The position numbers and the translations under genes are program-made. The notes beneath the pieces were generated by a model that worked only from the letters and a program-made list of their open reading frames with translations, ran no database searches and was not told the origin of the DNA. A DNA stretch of 20,834 bases from a virus: positions 1-20,834 of the IMG/VR virus record IMGVR_UViG_3300046804_000570; one strand, given 5' to 3'. Below are positions 7,816-14,329 of the stretch, piece after piece (within the stretch, counting starts at the first letter, position 1; the number at the start of each line of letters is the position of its first letter).

Positions 7816-8888
7816 TAAATCACGTTGTTTATTAAGCTAAATCCGTATTCAAACTCTATTTCGTAATTTATATTTCTATCTCTTAGCGAAGTCTTAAGAT
7901 CTGATTCTGTAGTAGTTATCTCTACTGGTTTACCATCTAAAAGTATTGTCTCAGATAACATAAGGTCTTGGATAAGTTCGCTGTAATTTTGGTTGACCCA
8001 TCCTGTATTTAATCTTATGCTTTGAGTTCCATTAATATTAAATGATTTAGTCTGAGCTTTACTAGTATCATAGTTAACATTGCTTGGAAGCATTCTAAAT
8101 GTAGTTCCTTCTGTTTTGATATTATTAGTTTGAGCTTTAAAGAAAGTTAAGAATTGCCAACCTCCGTATCTATTTATAAATTGACAAACTACAGGATCAT
8201 GCTTAGGCTCACAAACAGGAGTAACAACAAAAGACTTAGTTACATCTGTATACTCGCCTGTTGGTCTCCACTGAATATCTAATGTGTTTCCTTTGTTATA
8301 TTTAATTGATGTCGTTCTAAACGGAATCTTTATTACTCCTTTGTCTCCAGTGTCGTAAGTCACAGTAACTTCGTTTCTGCCGTGCTTATCTTTGTAGACT
8401 GCTCTAATCTCAGCAGGAGATGTTAAATCAGCATACACATTGACATATGGATAATTAGCTTCTGCTATTCCTTCTTCGTATGTGATTTCAATTGCAGTAT
8501 TTGCTAAAACAACAAAATCTTCGTTTGAATCTGTTTTGTTATAACCATCAGTATAAAGCGTGTAACCATTAACGCCTGCGTGAGTAGTTGTATCTAAAAG
8601 CGTATACGATCCAAGAGTTGCTTCTTTGTATCTTTCAATTTTAACATTAACCCACATTAACTCAGTTGTATCATCTGGTGCAACATTATCAATATACTCT
8701 CTGATGTATGGAGAAATATTATAAACATTTGCTCTTTGCGAAGTAGATGCAATTGATTTAGAAAAAGTATAAGTTGCTGTTCCAGGTTCAGATGAACCAT
8801 CATTCCATAGAAACAATTTAATCCTTGATCCTAATTGAGCAGTTTCGTTTACCGTTACAAAATAAGGGCTTCTTGCGTTAATTATCAT
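7815..8888 (-). CDS. Putative minor tail protein (357 residues)
   Basis: A 357-residue beta-rich protein starting MIINARSPYFVTVNETAQLG. A central segment CQFINRYGGWQFLTFFK (residues about 236-252) is a pattern I know from minor tail proteins of flavobacterial phages. There is no signal peptide and no enzyme motif. It is coupled on both sides: ATGA overlap with the upstream gene, TAATG with the downstream 666-residue gene. Together the two probably build the tail tip. Head-fibre or decoration roles cannot be excluded. Confidence 0.6.
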   Translation of the reverse strand: MIINARSPYFVTVNETAQLGSRIKLFLWNDGSSEPGTATYTFSKSIASTSQRANVYNISPYIREYIDNVAPDDTTELMWVNVKIERYKEATLGSYTLLDTTTHAGVNGYTLYTDGYNKTDSNEDFVVLANTAIEITYEEGIAEANYPYVNVYADLTSPAEIRAVYKDKHGRNEVTVTYDTGDKGVIKIPFRTTSIKYNKGNTLDIQWRPTGEYTDVTKSFVVTPVCEPKHDPVVCQFINRYGGWQFLTFFKAQTNNIKTEGTTFRMLPSNVNYDTSKAQTKSFNINGTQSIRLNTGWVNQNYSELIQDLMLSETILLDGKPVEITTTESDLKTSLRDRNINYEIEFEYGFSLINNVI

Positions 8889-9418
8889 TTTGCTTTCAAA
8901 TTATAATCTATAATGGTATCGACATCTTGACCAAATGCTTTCATTAAATCTACATCTATATATTTTTGATACCCTTTTTCAAATGGTTTTGTAAAGAATA
9001 GACTTGGCTTTAAACCAGTTGTAAAAATACTTCTAGCAATAATAAATGAAGTAGATTTATAACTTAAATATCTGCCTGACTCTCTATCTCTAAATTGTAT
9101 CTTCTTTCTTTCTACCCATTTACTTATTCCAGATGTTAATCCACCTTTTTTACCAGTTTTAGTACCGAACTTATATGGACTTTTAGGCGCCTTCTTAGAA
9201 GATCTTGATCCTCTTACACCTTGGTCTTGATAAGCACCATGCTCATCCATAATAAAACCAACAATAGTATAGTCGTCTTCGTTAACTATTTCACCTTTAA
9301 TACTATTATAAAGTGATTTAGTGAAGTTCTTCCCTTGCTTAGTCAAGTTAGATTTAGATTGAGAAACAACATAGTCTCTAAATCTTTTAATAAGTGCTTG
9401 AGTCTGCTTAAGTTCCAT
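8885..9418 (-). CDS. Putative HK97 gp10-like tail completion protein
   Basis: A 177-residue basic protein, MELKQTQALIKRFRDYVVSQ onward. I chose the ATG at 9418, which shares bases with the preceding stop (TAATG), over an in-frame TTG at 9424. The segment DEHGAYQDQGVRGSR followed by a Lys-rich stretch resembles the HK97 gp10-type proteins that link tail and head. A later ISKWVERKKIQFRD and SIFTTGLKPSLFFTKPFEKG complete a layout I have seen in such phages. The position between the tail terminator-like gene and minor tail genes fits. The family match is by eye and moderate. Confidence 0.5.
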   Translation of the reverse strand: MELKQTQALIKRFRDYVVSQSKSNLTKQGKNFTKSLYNSIKGEIVNEDDYTIVGFIMDEHGAYQDQGVRGSRSSKKAPKSPYKFGTKTGKKGGLTSGISKWVERKKIQFRDRESGRYLSYKSTSFIIARSIFTTGLKPSLFFTKPFEKGYQKYIDVDLMKAFGQDVDTIIDYNLKAK

Positions 9419-9873
9419 TAGCAAATAGTCATATCATTAGGCACTATAACATCAAATGTTAGTGTCCAACCAGCAATCTTATTTTCAAATCTATCTGTAA
9501 AAGGTTCAGCTGATGGATCAGATAAAATAAGCACTTGACTATTGTATAAAGATCCTCTCATTAAATCTGCTGTAAGTCTTTGTGCTACCGCTAGTCTTGT
9601 ATTTAAAACGTCTTGCTCATTGTCATTGCCTTCCCATATATCTGTAATCTCTGCCTTAGAATCATCTACTATATCCATAAAAAGGATTGATATATTAAGA
9701 CTAGTCGTTACCTCAGAAAGTGTGGCATTATTTATAATTATGTGTGATAACGGAAATATAGTTTGCTTTGTAAGATCTACGGCAAATATGTCACCAATTG
9801 AAACAGTATTAATAAAGACGTTTGCCTTTAGATATGTTTTTAATGTGTTAACTACGTAATAGTATCCGTTCAT
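9418..9873 (-). CDS. Putative tail terminator/completion protein
   Basis: A 151-residue protein starting MNGYYYVVNTLKTYLKANVF and containing TIFPLSHIIINNA and a C-terminal beta strand region (GWTLTFDVIVPNDMTIC). In the flavobacterial phages I know, proteins of this pattern sit in the head-tail connection block and are often labelled tail completion or tail terminator. It is coupled to the frameshifted product of the upstream gene by an ATGA overlap, which is itself evidence that the frameshifted frame is real. Function is inferred from pattern and place. Confidence 0.55.
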   Translation of the reverse strand: MNGYYYVVNTLKTYLKANVFINTVSIGDIFAVDLTKQTIFPLSHIIINNATLSEVTTSLNISILFMDIVDDSKAEITDIWEGNDNEQDVLNTRLAVAQRLTADLMRGSLYNSQVLILSDPSAEPFTDRFENKIAGWTLTFDVIVPNDMTIC

Positions 9874-10615
9874 TTGCTTGCGCGTTTAATCATTTTCATT
9901 TCTAAGTTTGCCTTTTGCGTTTCAAACGTCAAGTAAGTAAGGCACTGTCTTAATGGAAGTTTGGAAATTTCATCAAATCTTCTAACATCTCCTTGAGCGA
10001 GTGCATAGATAGATGAATACCATCCCCATCGTTTTCCGAATTGTGATTGCTCATCAAAACTGTTATCTCCGGATTCTGCTCCAAATAAGTCAGGGTACTC
10101 GTCATTAATTCGTTGCCTAAATGATAAAAAAAAACAACCGCACCTAAAGCAACATCTAAAGGAGCATGTTTCATTACATCAGAATAGGTTATCGATCCAT
10201 TGTAATCCTCTATCTCATACTTATCTGATACTTTCTTTTTTATTGGTCTATAAAGAACTGCCATTGCTTTGTGCATATCTTTCCAATCAACAATATAGGT
10301 ATCTAAATCAACGTATTCTCCTTGAGTCATATCGTCTAAGTTAGGAATGAATCCAAACTCTACTCCTCCCATTTTAAATCGTTGAATCAATTTATGCTTT
10401 ACTTTAAACATCTCTGTGATAGACTTTGTAATCTCTATCACGTCTTTGTGTTTAATGTTTGCAATTTCTTTTAGATCAACACCACAAAATAATTGCACCA
10501 TCTTTTGATGCAAGAATTCAGAATCTTCGTTTTGCTCTGCTATCTTAACAAACTTTTGGTATTGAGCCAATTTAATTTCATTAAGACTAGTAGGAACATT
10601 CAGTTCTAGTTTCAT
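9870..10615 (-). CDS. Tail-assembly-chaperone-like gene with -1 frameshift
   Basis: The zero frame from ATG 10615 encodes 221 residues and stops at 9950, leaving a 76-nt gap. After codon 163 or so a run of nine T occurs on the coding strand. A -1 shift there opens 85 more codons, ending with a TGA at 9870-9872 that overlaps the next ATG (ATGA), giving about 248 residues. The shifted frame reads FGKRWGWYSSIYALAQGDV and later FDEISKLPLRQCLTYLTF, which looks like a genuine phage domain. The zero-frame tail is unremarkable. Tail assembly chaperones of siphophages (lambda G/GT type) use programmed -1 frameshifts, so that is my preferred reading. A lost T in the homopolymer by sequencing or mutation would look identical. 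The N-terminal domain (about 1-120) starts MKLELNVPTSLNEIKLAQYQ. Confidence 0.65.
10126..10134 (-). promoter_or_regulatory. T9 slippery site for -1 frameshift
   Basis: Nine T on the minus strand follow GGTTG. In the zero frame the codons are GTT GTT TTT TTT TAT, so U-UUU-UUU fits the X-XXY-YYZ slip pattern with X and Y both U. After the slip the frame reads TTA TCA TTT. I did not find an obvious stimulatory hairpin by eye. Confidence 0.5.
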
Positions 10616-10620
10616 ATTAG

Positions 10621-10628
10621 ATAAACGT
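10621..10628 (-). promoter_or_regulatory. ACGTTTAT start-site motif, copy 3
   Basis: On the minus strand TTTACGTTTAT ends exactly five nucleotides before the ATG at 10615, within the 32-nt gap after the large terminase gene. It shares an 11-mer with copy 1 (471-478) and the 8-mer with copy 2 (3850-3857). TACGTTTA differs from the Bacteroidota -7 consensus TAnnTTTG at the last base. Confidence 0.45.
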
Positions 10629-10647
10629 AAAGATGAATTTTTTGTTA

Positions 10648-11859
10648 TTAGTAGACGAAATACTGTCCTTTATTGGGATTAGACAAGTGATAGAAGACGT
10701 TATAACGTATTGCATCGATGGCATGGTTGTAGTTGTCAATGACCAATCCAGACTTCTTGTCCGAGTAGATGTAGTTGTTGAATTCTTTTGCAATGTTTTG
10801 AGAGTTATGTTCTAAAACTATTTCATAATCTTGCATAAGAGCTAAGCCTGCAGTAATAGATCCTGCTCCTTTTTCTGTTGCAACTATATTACATCTTTGA
10901 CTTTGAAGCTCTGCAATAAGTCTAGGCTCTGCACTATCTGCTACGATTAAACCTGTTCCACAAACTTGTTTATTAATTACTGCAATTTCAGTGGTAGTTA
11001 GTTTTGGTTTGTATAGATGTTCTTTTACATAGATCTTTCTTTTGTTCTTATCTATTGCAACCTCAACTAATGTTGTTGGATCTATTGAGAATCCAAAGTC
11101 TTGACCAAATGATGTTTGTAAGTTATCAGGATTAAACGATCCAAAACTCCAGTTAGTAAATACTACACCTTCTGCTTTATCTAGCCAACCACCTAGGATT
11201 TGGTGCTGATACTTTTTTCTATTATATTCTTTTAGAGATTCAATTTGAGTTATGAAAGAGTCACTAAGATTTTCTATATTATCAAGATAGGTTGTATGAA
11301 TATATGTTGTGTCTTGCTTTGTGATTGATTGACCAGCATCAACACCTCTTGCCTCAAAGAATCTTTGATAAATAAAATGCTCCTTTGTTGTTGGGTTTAA
11401 AATAAGTATAACTCTATTCTGTTTGATGTTATGTCTTACAGATAAGTCAATTTTATCAAATACATCTTCATCTACTAATTCTTCTGCCTCATCTAATACG
11501 AATGTTGTTACTCCTGATAGTGATTTAAGATTTGCAGTCTGTGTACCAGATGAAGTCTTAATACCTTTAAATAGAATCTTTGACTTAGTCTTTAGATTAA
11601 TGATTTCATCTTTTGTAATCGAGAAATCATTATCAAGACCAGCCATTTCTATCTTTTCAACAAACTCAGGTATAATTGAGATGTGAGCCGAGACTAATGT
11701 GTATCTAGTAAATAGTATAACGTGACCAACTTCGTAAGTCAGAAGCAAAAGGAATGAGTTCAGAGCAAATGATTTACCTGAACCACGGCCACCAGTTATA
11801 ACGTAATACCGTGAATCGCTTGAGAATAGCGGAATGTATTTCTTATTAAGTTCTATCAC
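10648..11859 (-). CDS. terL: Terminase large subunit
   Basis: A 403-residue DNA packaging motor. The ATPase domain has Walker A GGRGSGKS at residues 23-30, Walker B TFVLDEAEE around 119-127 with Asp123/Glu124, and a coupling motif ILNPT at 153-157. The C-terminal RNase H-like nuclease has the acidic residues expected for metal binding: Asp254 (GQDFGFSID), Asp308 (IVADSAEP) and Asp382 (NHAIDAIRY). It translocates DNA into the prohead and cuts concatemers. The start is GTG at 11859, overlapping the small-subunit stop (GTGA), so the two subunits are translationally coupled. The length is typical of PBSX/SPP1-type large terminases. Confidence 0.95.
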   Translation of the reverse strand: MIELNKKYIPLFSSDSRYYVITGGRGSGKSFALNSFLLLLTYEVGHVILFTRYTLVSAHISIIPEFVEKIEMAGLDNDFSITKDEIINLKTKSKILFKGIKTSSGTQTANLKSLSGVTTFVLDEAEELVDEDVFDKIDLSVRHNIKQNRVILILNPTTKEHFIYQRFFEARGVDAGQSITKQDTTYIHTTYLDNIENLSDSFITQIESLKEYNRKKYQHQILGGWLDKAEGVVFTNWSFGSFNPDNLQTSFGQDFGFSIDPTTLVEVAIDKNKRKIYVKEHLYKPKLTTTEIAVINKQVCGTGLIVADSAEPRLIAELQSQRCNIVATEKGAGSITAGLALMQDYEIVLEHNSQNIAKEFNNYIYSDKKSGLVIDNYNHAIDAIRYNVFYHLSNPNKGQYFVY

Positions 11860-12116
11860 TTAAAGTTGACGATGTCTTTTAAATCGAAATCGTTAATCGT
11901 ATGTGTAGTGTTCTGATCAACAACCTGCTTAGGCATACCAAATTGATATTGGAAAAACAATTTAACTGCCCAGTCTTTATGATCTTCTAATGCTTGAGAT
12001 AATACTGCAAATGCTTTTGGTTCTAATGGAGTTAGTTTCTCTACTAGTGATTGTTCTTCTGCTTTAGATTTACGTCCGGCACCTTCTCTAGCGCCTCCTC
12101 TTTTTTTATCTTCCAT
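11856..12116 (-). CDS. terS: Terminase small subunit-like protein
   Basis: An 86-residue protein directly upstream of, and overlapping, the large terminase. It opens with a basic, Gly-rich segment GGAREGAGRKSKAEE (residues 7-21), which is common in small terminases and homing-type DNA binders. It continues with a helical region and ends in FQYQFGMPKQVVDQNTTH. Small terminases recognise the packaging site and regulate the large subunit. It is short for the family (usually 100-180 residues), so it may be only the DNA-binding and oligomerisation core. Confidence 0.75.
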   Translation of the reverse strand: MEDKKRGGAREGAGRKSKAEEQSLVEKLTPLEPKAFAVLSQALEDHKDWAVKLFFQYQFGMPKQVVDQNTTHTINDFDLKDIVNFK

Positions 12117-12130
12117 GTGAAAAAAAATGA

Positions 12131-12496
12131 TTATTCAAACTCGTTATAAACCTTTCTAAGTTGTCCAATCATATCTCTCCAACAAGAAGGACATGATGAA
12201 TCAACAAAAGGAGTATTAAATACTGATAAATAAATAGCTTGAAGTTCTCTTTGTATCTTTAAACTTAATGTGTTTGGATTAGATGCATAGAAGTCTTTAA
12301 GATATAGATAGTCTTCTTCTGATAAGCAATTAGGTTTCTTGTATGGAAAGATTGCGTTAAGTTTAGCTTTACGTTCATCACATCCGCAGTCCCAGTCTAA
12401 TGCTTTTGATAATGCTTCTACACCTGCTTTAATTCCAGTTGCTTCAGTGATCTTTTCTATAGTATCACCTAAGCCTTTTGATTTTCTTTTTGCCAT
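12131..12496 (-). CDS. Conserved phage protein with Cys pairs, unknown
   Basis: I take the ATG at 12496 (MAKRKSKGLGDTIEKITEAT) because it follows the leader AAAGAATAAAACA; an ATG at 12517 would add seven residues. The 121-residue protein has an N-terminal GLGDTIEKITEATGIK segment, then DWDCGCDERKAKLNAIFPYKKP, then SSCPSCWRDMIGQLRKVYN at the end. The CxC and CxxC pairs suggest a small zinc-binding site. I recognise the pattern from other flavobacterial phages, where it is uncharacterised. It lies between the sigma-like gene, which it overlaps by 28 nt, and the small terminase. Confidence 0.65.
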   Translation of the reverse strand: MAKRKSKGLGDTIEKITEATGIKAGVEALSKALDWDCGCDERKAKLNAIFPYKKPNCLSEEDYLYLKDFYASNPNTLSLKIQRELQAIYLSVFNTPFVDSSCPSCWRDMIGQLRKVYNEFE

Positions 12497-12924
12497 TGTT
12501 TTATTCTTTCTTTGCACCTTTTTAATGTTTGAAATATATTCATTAAAGGTATTCCTGAATCTTTAGCCATTTTTCTCATTGAGACATCTGTTGTCACATA
12601 GAGCATGTACATCTTTTTGTCATACCAATCCCATGTGTTAATAAAATCAATGTATGGTTTTAGTATTTCTTTTATTTCTTCTTCTCCTGTATTCTCTTCT
12701 TTTAGAGAGTATTCTATTTCTTTTGTTATTTCGACTTTCTCTACCTTTTTGTGATGAAGGTGATAGGTCATTGTTCTTAATACTTGATAGAAATATGCAA
12801 AATTAATATCTTTTCCGTAGACTCTTATGTATGATTCTTGGACAATGTCTTCTGCATATTCTTTTTCTCCAAATCCTTGGACTATCTTTATCCAGTGTTT
12901 GTGTTTAGAATAGATGTCATCCAT
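12469..12924 (-). CDS. Small sigma-70-like (ECF-type) factor
   Basis: A 151-residue protein with the two-domain layout of a minimal sigma factor. Residues 11-36 (WIKIVQGFG...YAEDIVQESYIRVY) match region 2, including the acidic DIVQE sequence that binds the polymerase clamp. Residues about 101-141 (KKMYMLYVTTDVSMRKMAKDSGIP, then FQTLKRCKERIKQ) match the helix-turn-helix of region 4. The linker is rich in Glu. It lies just upstream of the virion module, the usual spot for a late-gene activator, so it may direct host RNA polymerase to phage late promoters, possibly those marked by ACGTTTAT. That target is my inference. A sigma-like DNA-binding protein without polymerase binding is the alternative. 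Confidence 0.65.
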   Translation of the reverse strand: MDDIYSKHKHWIKIVQGFGEKEYAEDIVQESYIRVYGKDINFAYFYQVLRTMTYHLHHKKVEKVEITKEIEYSLKEENTGEEEIKEILKPYIDFINTWDWYDKKMYMLYVTTDVSMRKMAKDSGIPLMNIFQTLKRCKERIKQWQKENQKA

Positions 12925-13112
12925 TAAAGATCGTACAGTTTTTTCTTTATTTGCATATAATCTACTTGCAAGTTCTTATCTTCTTCTAAATAACCTAAGT
13001 GGCCAATGAATAGTTCTACCATATATAAGGCACAACTCTTTGCTCTTTCTTTATCTCCTGTAAAGAATAAACAATTATTGATTAAACTCTTTGCCTCCTC
13101 TTCGTGATTCAT
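12924..13112 (-). CDS. Small phage protein (62 residues), unknown
   Basis: A 62-residue predicted helical protein starting MNHEEEAKSLINNCLFFTGD and containing KERAKSCALYMVELFIGH. The pattern (an acidic first helix, then AK-x-CA-x-x-x-V) is one I recognise among small Bacteroidota phage proteins without function. It is coupled by an ATGA overlap to the upstream membrane peptide, and its stop overlaps the start of the sigma-like gene. Confidence 0.6.
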   Translation of the reverse strand: MNHEEEAKSLINNCLFFTGDKERAKSCALYMVELFIGHLGYLEEDKNLQVDYMQIKKKLYDL

Positions 13113-13222
13113 TGGTTTCTTCTTATTTTCTTTGCCTTCTGAGCAACTTTGTATGCTAAGTAGAATATAATTATTAACTCAAACAAAACAAAGCCTACAA
13201 TAGCAGTTATCAGATTATCCAT
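13109..13222 (-). CDS. 37-residue single-pass membrane peptide
   Basis: An ATG at 13222 encodes 37 residues: MDNLITAIVGFVLFELIIIF, then a short stretch and a basic tail (KAKKIRRNQ). Residues about 4-24 form a clear transmembrane helix and the cationic tail suggests the C-terminus faces the cytoplasm. It fills the gap between two genes exactly: the start lies inside the stop region of the DUF3310 gene (AATGGATAA) and the stop overlaps the next ATG (ATGA), a strong sign of translation. It could be a small holin-like, regulatory or host-takeover peptide, but nothing shows which. Confidence 0.65.
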   Translation of the reverse strand: MDNLITAIVGFVLFELIIIFYLAYKVAQKAKKIRRNQ

Positions 13223-13424
13223 TGAACTTATCAAGTTCGTGTTCTAAATACCATTTAGCTTTTTCAAGATCTTGCTTCTTGTTTGCTTTCTTGTCTGCTC
13301 TTAAAACATATTTAACAACGTTTCCAAGTGCAAAGTTTAATTGATATGCTTCTATGATATCAATCACTTCTAACCCTCTTGCTTTGTAATGCTCTGGATG
13401 GTTTACTAACTCATTCATAGTCAT
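13215..13424 (-). CDS. DUF3310 family protein
   Basis: A 69-residue protein with the DUF3310 signature: VNHPEHYKARGLEVIDII at the start, NVVKYVLRADKK in the middle and DLEKAKWYLEHELDKF at the end. The family is widespread in phages, sometimes loosely called nucleotide kinase, with no firm biochemistry. Two Met codons (13424, 13418) are possible starts. It is preceded by a 48-nt AT-rich gap and may begin a sub-operon of small genes that leads into the sigma-like gene. Confidence 0.8.
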   Translation of the reverse strand: MTMNELVNHPEHYKARGLEVIDIIEAYQLNFALGNVVKYVLRADKKANKKQDLEKAKWYLEHELDKFNG

Positions 13425-13472
13425 GAATTTACTATAATTATTTTCAAATAAAAAAATTATAATTCTGTTTAT

Positions 13473-13676
13473 TTATTTATTATAAGTTTTATTATAATAA
13501 TCTTTAGGTGAATGATTCATTCCATCAATTAACCCTTCTTGATATGCTCTATTAATATGTTCTTTCTCTATTTGCATTGCTATAGGGAAATATTTATCTC
13601 TAACGCATTCTATTTCAAAATTATATTGACTCATCTTTTCTATAAGATATTGAACTGCTGTTTGTGTATTTTCCAT
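13473..13676 (-). CDS. Small phage protein (67 residues), unknown
   Basis: A 67-residue helical protein starting MENTQTAVQYLIEKM and ending with the motif AYQEGLIDGMNHSPKDYYNKTYNK. The tail AY-x-x-G-x-x-DG followed by YYN-x-T(Y/F) is a pattern I know from many flavobacterial phages, without function. It has a good A-rich leader (CCAAATATAAA) and begins 2 nt after the VRR-NUC gene. Confidence 0.65.
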   Translation of the reverse strand: MENTQTAVQYLIEKMSQYNFEIECVRDKYFPIAMQIEKEHINRAYQEGLIDGMNHSPKDYYNKTYNK

Positions 13677-13677
13677 T

Positions 13678-14028
13678 TTATATTTGGTTTAGTTTATATT
13701 TATTTAATAATTCTATACAATCATCAATAGATCTTACAACAGCGTAATAGTATCCATGTGCTATTGCTAGTTTCTCAAATGCTCTTTGATCTGCTGATTT
13801 TACTCCTTTTGCTGTCTTTACTTCAACGAATAATCCATTCCAATTATCATTTGAAATCATCCAGAACATATCTGCAACTCCAGCTTTCACTCCTTCCATC
13901 TTTAGTTTTACGGCAACTACTATATTTCGTTTACCACCATTAGGTACAGAGAAGAATGGAAAGTTTTGAGTTAGATCTAACCATTTGCATATAGAGACTT
14001 GCAGTCTATGTTCCTCTTGATTTCTCAT
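13678..14028 (-). CDS. VRR-NUC domain nuclease
   Basis: A 116-residue single-domain nuclease of the VRR-NUC family within the PD-(D/E)XK superfamily. Key features are Glu5/Glu6 in the first helix, PNGGKRN (29-35), KMEGVKAGVADMF with Asp53, the catalytic VEVK (Glu69, Lys71), KSADQRAFE with Gln81 and the terminal YYAVVRSIDD. Stand-alone phage VRR-NUC proteins are predicted to act on branched DNA, such as Holliday junctions or replication forks, before packaging. It sits right after the nucleotide-metabolism cassette. If the phage DNA is modified, this enzyme would have to work on modified junctions. Confidence 0.9.
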   Translation of the reverse strand: MRNQEEHRLQVSICKWLDLTQNFPFFSVPNGGKRNIVVAVKLKMEGVKAGVADMFWMISNDNWNGLFVEVKTAKGVKSADQRAFEKLAIAHGYYYAVVRSIDDCIELLNKYKLNQI

Positions 14029-14029
14029 G

Positions 14030-14329
14030 TTAGTCTTTTACAAATGTTCCGTTTTGCATTTTGCCAGTTCTTTTAGCAATTACTTGATATGCAGAGTTAA
14101 TACAATCCTCAATCTTATATCCTTTTAATGCTGCTAGATTAGTTAAAACTACTACACAATCTCCGATTGCATCAATGAATTCATCGTCATCGTTTTTAAG
14201 TATTGCTTTTGCTAATTCTCCTGCTTCTTCTTGAAGCTTAATGTACTGAGTCTTAGGATCTCCTGATGCATAAATACCTTTGTTGTTTGCCCAGCTTCTA
14301 ATGCTATTGAATTCTTCTGTTAATTCCAT
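14030..14329 (-). CDS. MazG-like nucleotide pyrophosphohydrolase
   Basis: A 99-residue all-alpha NTP pyrophosphatase. The metal-binding motif EExxE is Glu34-Glu35-Ala-Gly-Glu38 (LQEEAGELAKAI), followed by ExxD at Glu50-Asp53 (EFIDAIGD), with Asp57 close by. These enzymes hydrolyse (d)NTPs to (d)NMPs. The start codon shares a base with the stop of the hydroxymethylase gene (TAATG), so the two are translated together. T4 gp56 destroys dCTP and supplies dCMP to its hydroxymethylase; by analogy this protein could be a dCTPase or dUTPase feeding the neighbour and clearing the unmodified nucleotide. The substrate is inferred, not shown. Confidence 0.85.
   Translation of the reverse strand: MELTEEFNSIRSWANNKGIYASGDPKTQYIKLQEEAGELAKAILKNDDDEFIDAIGDCVVVLTNLAALKGYKIEDCINSAYQVIAKRTGKMQNGTFVKD

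Noticed and set aside
9542-9859. 105-codon plus-strand frame opposite the tail completion gene
   Set aside because: It mirrors the coding gene and has no plus-strand promoter or neighbour; all other genes are on the minus strand.
13425-13472. Possible promoter in the AT-rich gap before the DUF3310 gene (TTTATTTG)
   Set aside because: It fails the second base of TAnnTTTG and I see no TTTG at the right distance upstream, so it is no better than chance in AT-rich DNA.
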